From: Homoserinibacter sp. GY 40078
GTDB lineage: Bacteria; Actinomycetota; Actinomycetes; Actinomycetales; Microbacteriaceae
NCBI RefSeq assembly: GCF_008017545.1
Contig: NZ_VRTZ01000002.1
Coordinates: forward strand, 496,001 to 560,000
Direction of reading: 5' to 3'
Length of the DNA: 64,000 bases
A program made the position numbers and the translations under genes. Below, piece by piece: positions 31,972 to 41,345 of the stretch. The notes below the pieces were generated by a model that saw nothing but the letters and a program-made list of their open reading frames with translations, did no database searches and was not told the DNA's origin. Every line of letters begins with the position of its first letter. The stretch's first letter is position 1.

Positions 31972-34251
31972 TTGTCCGCTGTGCTGTACGTGGAGATCGT
32001 CCCGACGACGAAGGGGATCAAGCGTCGGGTCGAGAAGGAATTCGGCAGCGGCTTCGACGGCGTCGAGAAGCAGGCCAGCAGTGTCTTCGGCCGCATCACC
32101 GGCTTCGCGAAGGGCGCCGCGACCGCCGTCACTGGGGCCGCCGCAGCCCTCGCGGGTCTGGCGATCAAGGGGGGCCTTGGACGACTCCTCAACATCGAGG
32201 ACGCGCAGGCAAAGCTCAAGGGCCTAGGCCACGATGCCGAATCCGTCACGGAGATCATGGGCTCCGCACTGGGCGCTGTGCGTGGCACCGCGTACGGCCT
32301 CGACACGGCGGCGACAGTCGCCGCATCGGCGGTTGCCGCAGGCATCAAGCCCGGGAGAGAGCTTGAGAAGTACCTACGACTGACCGCCGACGCCGCGACC
32401 ATCGCGGGCACGTCGATGGACGAGATGGGCTCGATCATCAACAAGGTCACAGCCAACGGCCGGGCGATGACCGAGAACCTGTACCAGCTACAGGACCGGG
32501 GCATCCCCATCATGCAGTGGTTGGCGACCGAGTACGGCGTCTCGCAGGACGCGCTCCGAGAGATGGTGTCGGCGGGCAAGGTCGACGCGGAGACGTTCCG
32601 CCGTGTAATCGAGGAGAACATCGGGGGCGCGGCGCTCGCGTCGGGCGATACCACTCGCGGCGCGTTCGCGAACATGCTCGCCGCCGTCAGCCGAGTCGGC
32701 GCGAACTTCCTATCCGGCGTGTTCCCCATGTTCCGGGAGTTCTTCGTCGGGATCACCGAGCTCATCGCGCCCCTCGAGGCTCGCGCGAAGGAGTGGGGAG
32801 CTGCATTCGGTAGCGCGGTAGATGCTGCCGTCGAGGCGATCGCCGTCGCTCGGGCCGGATTCAGTGGCGAGCTAATGGAGGACGACAGCTTCCTCCCGCT
32901 GTCGATCGTGCAACGCCTCATGTCTCTCGGCGAGGGGCTCGCCAACGTCACTGAGCAAGTCCCGAGTCTCATGCCTCTTCTCGCGCCGCTGGGCGCGGCA
33001 TTCGCCGCTCTCGGCGCGGGTGGACTCGCCGGTGTCTTGGCGAACCTCCCGATCGTGGGCGGGCTGTTCAAGGGGCTCGCTGGCCCTGCCGCGTTCCTGA
33101 CGGGGCCCATTGGCCTCATCCTCTCCGCCTTCGCGGGACTCGTCGCGGTATCGCCGCAGCTTCAGTCCGCACTCGGCGGCGTGGTCTCGACCGTATTCAG
33201 CAGCCTGTCCGGCTTGCTCGAAGCGCTCGCACCGGCACTCTCTTCGATGCTGCCGATCTTCTCGCAGATCGCGATGGTGCTGGCAGGAGTCCTCGCTCAG
33301 GCACTAGTGGCAGTCACACCGTTCCTCGGTGACCTCGTCGCGATGGTCGGCAGCCTCGCGGCGCAGGTGCTTCCGATGGCCATGCCTCTGGTGGCGCAGC
33401 TCGCTCAGATCCTCTCCGGTGCCCTCGCCACGGCTATCCCGCTCGTCGCTGGCGTCCTGTCGATGCTCATGCCGGTTCTCGGGCAGCTGTTCGAGGCCCT
33501 CATGCCCGTAGTCGAGGCTGTATTCGCCCTGCTGAAGCCGGTGCTCGCTCTCATCCAGCCGCTACTAGATCTGATCTTCACTGCGCTCGAGCCACTCCTG
33601 CCGGTGATCGCGCCCCTCATCGAGCACGCGCTCACCCCGCTGCTGCTGGCCCTCGAGTACCTGTTGCCACCGATCATCGACGTGGTCGAGGTGATCGCGA
33701 ACGCGCTCATGCCGATCATCAGCGGGCTTACGCAGATCCTTGGCGGGCTGATCGACTTCCTGGTCGGTGTTTTCACGGGTGACTGGGAGCGTGCGTGGAA
33801 GGGCATCGCTGGCATCTTCTCCGGCGTCTGGAACACGATCGTCTCCATCGCAGAGGGGGTCGTGAACGCGGTCATCGCTCTCATCAACGGCCTCATCAAC
33901 GGCGTGAACGACATCACTGGATCGGTGGGTATCCCGAAGATCCCGCGTATCCCCGGTGTCGACTTCTCGGCCGCACGGCTCGCTGATGGTGCTCTGGTGC
34001 CCGCACAACCTGGCGGCATCTTCGCCAACATCGGTGAGGGTCGTCACGACGAGATCGTGATGCCTCTCGCCGGTCCGGTTCTTGACCGGATTCGAGAGGC
34101 GCTCTGGGACGGTCGCGAGGGTGCAGAGGCCCAGGGGAGTGACGATCCGCTGCGGATTGCGGACGAGAGCATCGATCGGCTCGCGAACAAGGTCGCGGGC
34201 GCTGTCGAGAGTCGCACGCGCGTGCTGCTGCGAAAAGGGGAGGGCCGATGA
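31972..34251 (+). CDS. Tape measure protein
   Basis: 759 residues. TTG 31972 is chosen because GGAGGT ends 6 nt upstream. YVEIVPTTKGIKRRVEKEFGSGFDGVEK begins the typical fold, followed by a helical region (QDALREMVSAGKVDAETFRRVIEENIGG) and many hydrophobic segments (about 330-640). The end GGIFANIGEGRHDEIVMPL is a common tape-measure C-terminus. It sets tail length and helps DNA entry. The 200 bp before it (31772-31971) hold no gene. Confidence 0.92.
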   Translation: MSAVLYVEIVPTTKGIKRRVEKEFGSGFDGVEKQASSVFGRITGFAKGAATAVTGAAAALAGLAIKGGLGRLLNIEDAQAKLKGLGHDAESVTEIMGSALGAVRGTAYGLDTAATVAASAVAAGIKPGRELEKYLRLTADAATIAGTSMDEMGSIINKVTANGRAMTENLYQLQDRGIPIMQWLATEYGVSQDALREMVSAGKVDAETFRRVIEENIGGAALASGDTTRGAFANMLAAVSRVGANFLSGVFPMFREFFVGITELIAPLEARAKEWGAAFGSAVDAAVEAIAVARAGFSGELMEDDSFLPLSIVQRLMSLGEGLANVTEQVPSLMPLLAPLGAAFAALGAGGLAGVLANLPIVGGLFKGLAGPAAFLTGPIGLILSAFAGLVAVSPQLQSALGGVVSTVFSSLSGLLEALAPALSSMLPIFSQIAMVLAGVLAQALVAVTPFLGDLVAMVGSLAAQVLPMAMPLVAQLAQILSGALATAIPLVAGVLSMLMPVLGQLFEALMPVVEAVFALLKPVLALIQPLLDLIFTALEPLLPVIAPLIEHALTPLLLALEYLLPPIIDVVEVIANALMPIISGLTQILGGLIDFLVGVFTGDWERAWKGIAGIFSGVWNTIVSIAEGVVNAVIALINGLINGVNDITGSVGIPKIPRIPGVDFSAARLADGALVPAQPGGIFANIGEGRHDEIVMPLAGPVLDRIREALWDGREGAEAQGSDDPLRIADESIDRLANKVAGAVESRTRVLLRKGEGR

Positions 34252-36533
34252 CGCTCGTTCAGATCGCATCGCAAGAGCTCGCACTATCCGGAAACAACTA
34301 TCCGGGTGTCGCCCTGCGCGCAACGATCTGGCGTGACAACTCCGGGTCCGGCGTCGACGCGGCGGCGAACGAAGAGGACGTCTATGCGAAGGTGATGCTC
34401 ATCAAGCGGGGCCCGAGCTCCGCAGGCACGAGCAGCTACAACGCGAATGGTGTGTGCTCGGCGTCTGCCGTTGTGAACGGGAGCACTCGCTACTCCTCCG
34501 GTGGCCTCAGCTACGACTTCCGTTCGTCATCGGGACGGAACGAGACGGACACCGTCCAGATGCTGTGGGAGGGATGGGTCGCCGTTCCGCACGCCAGCGA
34601 CGGGAGGAAGACCCTCAACTACTCGGCCCAATGGGTCGGCGACTCGAACCTCGGCAGCCGGAGCGTCTCGGGCTCCGTGTCGCTCCCGCGCATCACAGTT
34701 GCGCCGAATACGCCGACAGCGACCGTGGCGACGCGCGTCTCCGACTCGGAGGTCACCGTCGGATGGGCCCAGACCAATCCCGGTCACGGAACGCCGACGT
34801 CGAACAGGATCGAGCGCCGCATCAACGGGGGCGCGTGGGCGGATGCATCCACGGTGTCGCCGACTACCTCGGTATCACTCTCGTGCTCCTCCAACCAGCG
34901 ACTCGAGTACCGGGTCCGGGCGACGAACGGGGCAGGGGCCTCGGCATGGTCGGCCGCCTCTGCGCCCGTGTTCACCACTCCGGCTCTGCCGACGGCATTC
35001 ACCGTCGCGAAGGATGCGGCGCTCGACATCAACCTCGCGTGGACGCCGAACGTCGGCTACACCGAACACGAGCACGTGATCGAGTGGTCGGGGGACGGCG
35101 GCTCGACTTGGGCGCCGCTGGCGACGGTCCCGGCGGGTACATCGACCTTCAAGCACGCCGACCCTGACCCTGCCGAGACTCACACATATCAGGTGCGCGC
35201 TCGCGCCACGTCGGGCGGTCTGGCGTCGGAGTGGGTGCGATCGGCCACGGTCCAGCTACTCGCGCCGCCGAACAAGCCGACCATCCCCACCATCGACGCG
35301 TACCAGTCGAAGAGCGACGACTTCGTGCTGTCCTGGTCGCACAATCCGGTCGACACGACCCCGCAGTCCGCCTATCAGATGCAGTCGTCGACCGACGGCG
35401 GCGCGACATGGGCGACGGGCGAGAAGACGGCCACTCCGACCTCGGCCTACACGGTCGCCGGAGGCACACACGACGCCGAGGTGGCGCTCACGCTCCGAGT
35501 CCGCACCTGGGGGCAGGCGACGTCGGGTGGATCCGACGAGATGGGGGCGTCACCGTGGTCGGACCCGGAAACGGTGACGTTCAAGACCCGGCCCGTAGTG
35601 ACCATCGACCGGCCGGCAGATGGCGAGACGTGGCTCGAGGCCGAGCTCGATGTCGCCCTCGGATTCACGCAGTCCGAGGGCGCGACGTTCGTCCGCGCCG
35701 TCGTCACCCTGATGCAGGGAGAGGCGGTACTCGAGCAGATCCTCACGACCACACTCGCATCGACGAAACTCGCGACACGGGTGCTCGACGGCGGTTCGTA
35801 CATGCTGAGGGTGACCGCACTGGACTCGAACGGCCTCAGCTCTGTAGCGGCCGTCGCGGACTTCGATGTCGCTTACACACTGCCCGTGGCCGCAGGCGTG
35901 GGCGTCACCTACCTACGGGAGTCCGGTGTCGCGCAGCTCGATCTCGCGTTCCCTGACCCGGACGAGGGGGAGGCGGCGGCCGCGCGCGTGACCGTCACAC
36001 GCGCGATCGACGGCGGCCGCGAAGAGACGGTCATTGCCAACTACCCGATCGACGACCCCACACTGACCGTGCTTGACACGACTCCAACGATCCACGGGGC
36101 GAACAGCTACAGGGTCCGCACCATCTCGGCCGACGGCGCGGTGGCAGACATAGTCGAACTGCTCGAGACGACAGAGGAGTGGTACGCGTTCCTGTCGACC
36201 GGCGAGGGCTTCGCGCGCATCGTCTCATTCCACGGGAACCTGAAGTTCGACTCGAGCCCATCGCGCGCCGTGGCGCTCGTGGTGACCGCAGGCCGCCGGA
36301 ACCCGATCGCGTTGTTCGGTGAGAACCGATCGCTCGTCGTGTCGGGGTCGGCGTCGCTCGCGCCGGGTGTCGGGTCTGCGCCCAAGGAGATTGACGAGTT
36401 CCTGTTGGACGCCGAGATCGTCTGCTACCGCGACCCCTCCGGGCGTCGAATCTTCGGCGCTGTGTCCGGTTCGGTCTCGTCGCCCTCGAGTCGGGTGCAG
36501 GAGTTCCGGTACAGGGTAACGGAGGCGTCGTGA
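34248..36533 (+). CDS. Tail tip protein with fibronectin-III-like domains
   Basis: 761 residues overlapping the tape measure by 4 nt. An N-terminal beta domain (about 1-155) is followed by FN3-like modules (PNTPTATVATRVSDSEVTVGW..., ALPTAFTVAKDAALDINLAW..., NKPTIPTIDAYQSKSDDFVLSW...). The C-terminus (FARIVSFHGNLKFDSSPSRA) is a further beta region. It probably combines distal-tail and adhesion roles. Confidence 0.78.
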   Translation: MTLVQIASQELALSGNNYPGVALRATIWRDNSGSGVDAAANEEDVYAKVMLIKRGPSSAGTSSYNANGVCSASAVVNGSTRYSSGGLSYDFRSSSGRNETDTVQMLWEGWVAVPHASDGRKTLNYSAQWVGDSNLGSRSVSGSVSLPRITVAPNTPTATVATRVSDSEVTVGWAQTNPGHGTPTSNRIERRINGGAWADASTVSPTTSVSLSCSSNQRLEYRVRATNGAGASAWSAASAPVFTTPALPTAFTVAKDAALDINLAWTPNVGYTEHEHVIEWSGDGGSTWAPLATVPAGTSTFKHADPDPAETHTYQVRARATSGGLASEWVRSATVQLLAPPNKPTIPTIDAYQSKSDDFVLSWSHNPVDTTPQSAYQMQSSTDGGATWATGEKTATPTSAYTVAGGTHDAEVALTLRVRTWGQATSGGSDEMGASPWSDPETVTFKTRPVVTIDRPADGETWLEAELDVALGFTQSEGATFVRAVVTLMQGEAVLEQILTTTLASTKLATRVLDGGSYMLRVTALDSNGLSSVAAVADFDVAYTLPVAAGVGVTYLRESGVAQLDLAFPDPDEGEAAAARVTVTRAIDGGREETVIANYPIDDPTLTVLDTTPTIHGANSYRVRTISADGAVADIVELLETTEEWYAFLSTGEGFARIVSFHGNLKFDSSPSRAVALVVTAGRRNPIALFGENRSLVVSGSASLAPGVGSAPKEIDEFLLDAEIVCYRDPSGRRIFGAVSGSVSSPSSRVQEFRYRVTEAS

Positions 36534-37783
36534 TTGGACTGCCCGCTGGCGTGCTGCCAGTGCGCGATGTGACGACGCGCGAGATTCTCTACGGATCCCG
36601 CACGACGTCGCACCGCTATGAGCTGCTCAAGCACAACCCGGCAACTGGGCGCGATTCGCTCATCGGGGAGCTCGATGGAGTGGAGCCAGGTGGCTCGCTC
36701 TCGTGGTCGGTCTCGGCGCGGGTGAAGAAGTCAGGCTCCATCACGGTCCATGATCTCGCCACTGCTGCATCCGGTATGACCCGGATTGCCGATATCGACC
36801 TCGTGCAGGTGCGAATACGGCCGGTGCTGGTGATCGAGGGCCTCCCGGAGCAGCCGCTCGGCGTGTACGTCGTCACGGCGTCCCCAGAGGCGTGGACTGC
36901 AACCGGGCGCACCTTCGCCGTCGAGCTGCACGACAAGTCGACCGCACTCGATCAGGACGCATTCGACACCACCTTCGTGGCGGAGGCGGGGCTGCCAGTG
37001 CTCGAGATAGTGCGCGACATCATCAAGTCGGCAGGCGAGTCCATAGTCATCGACGGATCGGACACGCGGACCCTCGCTTCGTCGCTCGTCTTCCCTGTGG
37101 CACCGGAGACGACGAAGCTCACGATCGTCAACGACCTCCTGAAGGTGCTCGACTACACGGCGCTCTGGGTCGACGGCGTCGGCAACTTCAGGGCGACACC
37201 CTACGTGCGCCCTGCGGACCGATCGATCCGGTACGCGATGCTGAACGATTCCGATGGGCAGCAGCTCGTGCGCGAGCTCACCGACGGTGAGGAGTCCGTG
37301 TATTCGCCGGACTTCAAGCGGGATCGCGACAGCTTCGGAGTGCCGAATATCGTCGTGGCCGTTGCCACTGGGGATGGTGATGCGGAGCCACTGACGGGCT
37401 CGTGGTCGAATGACGATCCGGCTTGCCCGTACTCGCGTCTTGTTCCGGACCCCGACAACCCGGGGGAGTACGTTCGCGCGCTCAGGCGAGTGAAAGTGCT
37501 CAGCGGGGTCGACGTGCCTGACTTCTCGGCGGAGCCGGATCCGGCCGGGGCGACCGAGGCGCACCTCAGTAGCGTCGCCCGCCAGTCACTCATCGCATCT
37601 TCATCGGTTCAGGCGGCGGTGTCAGTGCGCTGCCTGCCTCTGCCCTTGGAACTGCTCGACGCCGTGCGGTTCGAATCGACGCCGGCGGGGGTGGACGCGC
37701 GGCACACGGTGCAGAGGGTCGAGATCCCCTTGCGGTTTGACGAGTTGATGAGTGTCGATCTTCAGGAGGTGATCGACCTGTGA
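36530..37783 (+). CDS. Minor tail protein (baseplate/hub-like)
   Basis: 417 residues, GTG overlapping the previous gene. It begins with ITHR-like repeats of a phage hub (HRYELLKHNPATGRDSLIGELDGVEPGGSLSWSVSARVKKSG). It sits in the standard position of tail-associated hub proteins after the distal tail gene. Confidence 0.72.
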   Translation: MIGLPAGVLPVRDVTTREILYGSRTTSHRYELLKHNPATGRDSLIGELDGVEPGGSLSWSVSARVKKSGSITVHDLATAASGMTRIADIDLVQVRIRPVLVIEGLPEQPLGVYVVTASPEAWTATGRTFAVELHDKSTALDQDAFDTTFVAEAGLPVLEIVRDIIKSAGESIVIDGSDTRTLASSLVFPVAPETTKLTIVNDLLKVLDYTALWVDGVGNFRATPYVRPADRSIRYAMLNDSDGQQLVRELTDGEESVYSPDFKRDRDSFGVPNIVVAVATGDGDAEPLTGSWSNDDPACPYSRLVPDPDNPGEYVRALRRVKVLSGVDVPDFSAEPDPAGATEAHLSSVARQSLIASSSVQAAVSVRCLPLPLELLDAVRFESTPAGVDARHTVQRVEIPLRFDELMSVDLQEVIDL

Positions 37784-38586
37784 CTCGGTTCATCTGGGGG
37801 ACGGTCACCGGGGTGGCACCGCTGCGGGTGCGTCTCGACGGTGAAGATGCAGCGCTGCCGGTCACGCCGGACAGCCTGGTTGACCCGGTGCGTCTGAGTG
37901 TCGGCGATCGTGTGCGGTGCGAGTTGTCGACGCGGCAGATCGTGGTTCATGGTCGCTCGGCGGCATCGGCTGATCCGATGGGGTCCTATCGTCTGGTTCG
38001 GCGGCTCTACTTCCGCTCGTCCGACACGTTCGACCGCTCGGCGTTCCCGTGGCTGCGTGCGCTGGATGTGCAGGTGCAGGGGGCGGGGAGCGCAGGCGGC
38101 GGCAACGGCTCGGGCGGTTCGGGCGGCGGTGGCGGGGCTGGCGGGGAGTACGCGCGCAGCTTCATCACGGACCTCTCTCTGTTGCCGGTGCTGGTGCCGG
38201 TGACGGTCGGGGCGGGCGGGATCGGTGACTCGACGGTCGGCTCAGGCGACGGTGGGGCATCGTCGTTCGATGATCTGGTCATCGCGGTGGGCGGGTACCG
38301 GCTCTCCTCCCGACAGGCGGGCGGGCTGGGCGGCACGGGCGGCGTGGGCGACCTTCTCATCCGAGGAGGCGGCGGCAGCGGCGGCTCGACCGGCTCGCCG
38401 ATCGGAGGCGCGGGCGGGGGCTCGTTCCTCGGCACGGGCGGGCGGGGGTTGCAGTCCTCGTCCACGACCACCGATGGCGACCCGGGCGGCGGGTACGGGG
38501 GCGGTGGCGGTGGCGGTCGCGGTGACGGCGCGGCCATCGGCGGCGACGGGGCGCCCGGAATCGTGATCGTCGAGCTGTTCGCATGA
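37780..38586 (+). CDS. Glycine-rich minor tail/receptor-binding protein
   Basis: 268 residues, GTG overlap. The first ~65 residues form a small OB-like domain (IWGTVTGVAPLRVRLDGED). The rest is a polyglycine-II-like domain with GSGGSGGGGGAGGEYAR and GGGYGGGGGGGRGD, as in phage adhesins. It likely contacts the cell surface. Confidence 0.72.
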   Translation: MTRFIWGTVTGVAPLRVRLDGEDAALPVTPDSLVDPVRLSVGDRVRCELSTRQIVVHGRSAASADPMGSYRLVRRLYFRSSDTFDRSAFPWLRALDVQVQGAGSAGGGNGSGGSGGGGGAGGEYARSFITDLSLLPVLVPVTVGAGGIGDSTVGSGDGGASSFDDLVIAVGGYRLSSRQAGGLGGTGGVGDLLIRGGGGSGGSTGSPIGGAGGGSFLGTGGRGLQSSSTTTDGDPGGGYGGGGGGGRGDGAAIGGDGAPGIVIVELFA

Positions 38587-38762
38587 GGTACGCGCAGGTC
38601 GTCGAGGGCCTGGTGGTCAACGTCGTCATCTGGGACGGCGAGGCCCCCTACGGGCCGGAAGGGCAGCTCGTGTTGCCCGGAACGGACATGCCGGTCGGGA
38701 TCGGCTGGCGATACGAAGGCGGCGCGTGGATCGCGCCTCAGATCATCGAGGAGGACACATGA
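38583..38762 (+). CDS. 59-residue tail-associated protein
   Basis: ATG at 38583 and stop at 38760-38762, overlapping both neighbours by 4 nt. It reads MRYAQVVEGLVVNVVIWDGE and ends GWRYEGGAWIAPQIIEED, a short fold seen in tail-fibre assembly or C-terminal fibre pieces ('Y.QV..G.V.NV.V.D'). Confidence 0.7.
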   Translation: MRYAQVVEGLVVNVVIWDGEAPYGPEGQLVLPGTDMPVGIGWRYEGGAWIAPQIIEEDT

Positions 38763-39925
38763 CGAGCACCCTCGCCGTGGCGAAGGCCACAGTGAAGAAG
38801 GCGACGCTGAGCTACCTGCGCAAGAACGGCAGCGGCGTGCTGACGAGCTACTGCCAGCAGTTCGTGGGCAACTACTGGGAGACCCACTTCGGCAAGCCGA
38901 CCCCGAACAGCTACGGGACCGCGAATGCGGCGAACGCCGCCTCGACGGTCCACACGAAGGACTGGCGCAAGGCGAGCCCGGGCGACATCGTGATGTTCGT
39001 CGAGAACCACGTCGGGATCTACCTCGGCTCGGGGCTCATGGCGTCCGCGACCGGATGGTCGACCAACGCCGTGAAGAGCCTCGGGAAGAGCGTCTACGTC
39101 CACAAGGTCGACGACTACGCGGAGCACCTCACCCTCAAGGGCTTCTCGCACACGAACGGGAAGCGCGAGCGGATCACGGGTCTGACCGATGAGAACGCAC
39201 CCAAGGCGACGCCCAAGCCGACTGCGAAGCAGCGGCAGGTGAAGTCCACCACGCAGGCGCGGCGGCGGAAGGCGGCGACGACCAGCTCGTCCTACGACCC
39301 GAAGCAGAACCTCGCGCCCGGCAAGATCGTCACCCCGAAGGGCTACGTCCGCGGCCAGACGCCCAAGGGCCAGAAGAGCAACATCTGGCTCCTCATCGGG
39401 AGCTACTACTCCCACGTCTCCGGCTTCACCGACGCGGGCACGCACGACCTCAAAGACCTCACCCCGCAGCCGACGCCCGACCCGGCACCCGCGCCGGAGC
39501 CGACGCCCGACCCGGCACCCGAGCCGACCCCGGAACCGACGCCGACCCCGGAACCGGAGCCGGAGCCGGAGCCCGAGCCCCAGCCGGAGACGCCGGCAGA
39601 ACCGATCACAGAGGAGGACGCAATGACCGTCACGCATCTCATCAACCCGCCCGAGCTCGACGCAGGCGCGCTCGGCGCTGTCGTCGAGGACGCGAAGACC
39701 CGCAAGCGGCTGTACGCCTGGTACGTGATCGCTGCGCTCGTCATTGGTGCCCTCATTACGGGCACCGTGGCAGGCGTCGGCGCGGCCGCGACCCTCGCGA
39801 CGATGAGCCTGGCCTCGTGGCTCGAGGCATGGGTGATCGTGCTCGCGATCGCCGTTGGTGTCGTCGGGTACGTCGGCCCCTACGCTGCGGTCCTCGCTTC
39901 GGCGAACACCCCGACGAAGCAGTGA
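38759..39925 (+). CDS. Endolysin with CHAP-like peptidase and C-terminal membrane domain
   Basis: 388 residues. Catalytic part about 1-140: SYCQQFVGNYWE (nucleophile Cys) and GDIVMFVENHVGIYLG (His). Then a basic stretch, an SH3-like binding region (GKIVTPKGYVRGQTPKG), a Pro-rich hinge of repeated PTPDPAPEP units (about 237-282), and finally two transmembrane helices (IAALVIGALITGTVAGVGAAA; AWVIVLAIAVGVVGYVGPYAA). An internal in-frame start with its own ribosome site precedes the membrane part. It cuts cell-wall peptides at lysis. Confidence 0.85.
   Translation: MTSTLAVAKATVKKATLSYLRKNGSGVLTSYCQQFVGNYWETHFGKPTPNSYGTANAANAASTVHTKDWRKASPGDIVMFVENHVGIYLGSGLMASATGWSTNAVKSLGKSVYVHKVDDYAEHLTLKGFSHTNGKRERITGLTDENAPKATPKPTAKQRQVKSTTQARRRKAATTSSSYDPKQNLAPGKIVTPKGYVRGQTPKGQKSNIWLLIGSYYSHVSGFTDAGTHDLKDLTPQPTPDPAPAPEPTPDPAPEPTPEPTPTPEPEPEPEPEPQPETPAEPITEEDAMTVTHLINPPELDAGALGAVVEDAKTRKRLYAWYVIAALVIGALITGTVAGVGAAATLATMSLASWLEAWVIVLAIAVGVVGYVGPYAAVLASANTPTKQ
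39623..39925 (+). CDS. Nested in-frame holin-like product of the endolysin gene
   Basis: ATG 39623 lies in the endolysin frame with GAGGAGG 5 nt upstream (39611-39617). The 100-residue product MTVTHLINPPELDAG... has two transmembrane helices and a short C-terminal tail, the size and topology of a class II/III holin. Because the ribosome site is so good inside a coding region, separate translation is likely. Confidence 0.6.
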   Translation: MTVTHLINPPELDAGALGAVVEDAKTRKRLYAWYVIAALVIGALITGTVAGVGAAATLATMSLASWLEAWVIVLAIAVGVVGYVGPYAAVLASANTPTKQ

Positions 39926-40314
39926 CCCCGGAGATCCTCGGAGGGCTAATCGGTCTGGGAGCGACGCTGCTGACTGTCGGCGGCGTCGCTCTCGGGCACG
40001 TCCTCTCTTCACGGGTGCAGCGTCGGGCGACCGAGGTGCAGGCCGTCGCGAACAAGAAGTCCAACGAGCACCAGATGATCGACCAGCTTCAAGAGGAAGT
40101 CGGTCGTCTCAGCCAGGAGCTGACTCGTCGTGGTGGGAACCTCGACGAGAGGCTCGAGCGGGTCGACAGACGCAACGACCAGCTGACCGAGGAGCTCACA
40201 GAGCGAACCGTGGAACGCGACAAGCTCCGTCAGTACGCGCACGACCTCCGAGGGCACATCTTCGACGGGGAGCCTCCGCCGCCACCCGAGTGGCCCGAGG
40301 GGGTGACGAAGTGA
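39922..40314 (+). CDS. Membrane-anchored coiled-coil protein of the lysis module
   Basis: 130 residues, GTG overlapping the endolysin stop. One N-terminal helix (ILGGLIGLGATLLTVGGVALGHVL), a long coiled coil (MIDQLQEEVGRLSQELTRRGGNLDERLERVDRRNDQL) and a proline-rich end. It could be a second holin or a holin regulator. Confidence 0.65.
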   Translation: MTPEILGGLIGLGATLLTVGGVALGHVLSSRVQRRATEVQAVANKKSNEHQMIDQLQEEVGRLSQELTRRGGNLDERLERVDRRNDQLTEELTERTVERDKLRQYAHDLRGHIFDGEPPPPPEWPEGVTK

Positions 40315-40388
40315 GTCGAGACACCGTCGACGAGTACGAGGTGCCCGTCGATCCGATGGACGAGCTGCAATGCGAGTCCTGCCAGTAG
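40311..40388 (+). CDS. 25-residue acidic peptide
   Basis: GTG at 40311 overlapping the previous stop. It ends LQCESCQ, with a CxxC. Coupled by overlap, but very short; no family known. Confidence 0.35.
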   Translation: MSRDTVDEYEVPVDPMDELQCESCQ

Positions 40389-40460
40389 GCCGACACCCCC
40401 AAGGGCCCGGTGCCCGACCAAGCCCTACCCGCTGCATCCGCATTTATGGAGGTACTTCCC

Positions 40461-41345
40461 GTGGTAGCTGTCATCTTCCGAAAGGCGGACGTGCTGTCCG
40501 GTGTCTCAGGCGCGTGGTGGGTCGCGTGGCAGATGCACCACCTGCAAGCGGGCGACCCGATCGTCTCCGACGGCGCCCGGGGAGCACATGTCACTGCCGA
40601 CGAGGTGGTCTACGAGCTCGCTCCAACTCCGCCCGGGAACGCGGCGGGGTTGACGGTTCGCCCGGGAGCGGAGACCCACCTCTGGTGGTTCGCGATCCCC
40701 GATGTCGAAGTGATCACCGTCGGCGAGCTGATCGATCTGCATCAGGTCGATCCCGACACGCTCGAGCCGCTAGTGCCCCTGCCGCCGTCCGCACAGGAAG
40801 TGTTGGCCGAGGCGGCGTCCGCCAGTGCCGCGGCGACGGTAGCAGCGAGCGAAGCGGAAGATGCGCGCGACGCCGCGCAGGGGGCCTCGGTCGATGCGGT
40901 TGCCGCATACATGGAGGGGCACCCGAAGGCCGACCTGATGAGCGGCAAGGTGCCGACCTCGCAGCTCCCGCCGCTGGCAGTCTCAGACTTCCTCGGCAAG
41001 GTCGACAGCGAAGCCGAGATGCTGGCCCTGTCCGGACAGCGCGGGGACTGGTGCATCCGCAGCGACACCAAGACGACATGGATCATTGCCGACGACGAGC
41101 CGTCCGACCCTGACTCGTGGCAGTCGATCGCCTACCCGATCGCACCGGTCAGCACCGTCAACGGCCAGACCGGCGACATCCTGCTCGGCGCTGCCGATGT
41201 CGGCGCGCCCACACTCGGTGCATTCGCCGCGATGGCCGCGCTCGCATCCGGGGCATGGCAGCGGTGGACGGGGACCGAGGAACAGCTCGGCGAGCTCGTC
41301 CCGCCCTACGACACGAGCAAGCTCTACATCGTCGTGGACATCTGA
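40461..41345 (+). CDS. Tail fibre-like protein downstream of lysis
   Basis: 294 residues. GTG 40461 is chosen because TGGAGGT (40447-40453) lies 7 nt upstream. The middle is an Ala/Glu/Ser helix (LAEAASASAAATVAASEAEDARDAA), probably a trimeric stalk. The end (VSTVNGQTGDILLGAADVGAPTLGAFAAMAAL) is the collagen-free fibre repeat common in phage fibres. Confidence 0.7.
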   Translation: MVAVIFRKADVLSGVSGAWWVAWQMHHLQAGDPIVSDGARGAHVTADEVVYELAPTPPGNAAGLTVRPGAETHLWWFAIPDVEVITVGELIDLHQVDPDTLEPLVPLPPSAQEVLAEAASASAAATVAASEAEDARDAAQGASVDAVAAYMEGHPKADLMSGKVPTSQLPPLAVSDFLGKVDSEAEMLALSGQRGDWCIRSDTKTTWIIADDEPSDPDSWQSIAYPIAPVSTVNGQTGDILLGAADVGAPTLGAFAAMAALASGAWQRWTGTEEQLGELVPPYDTSKLYIVVDI

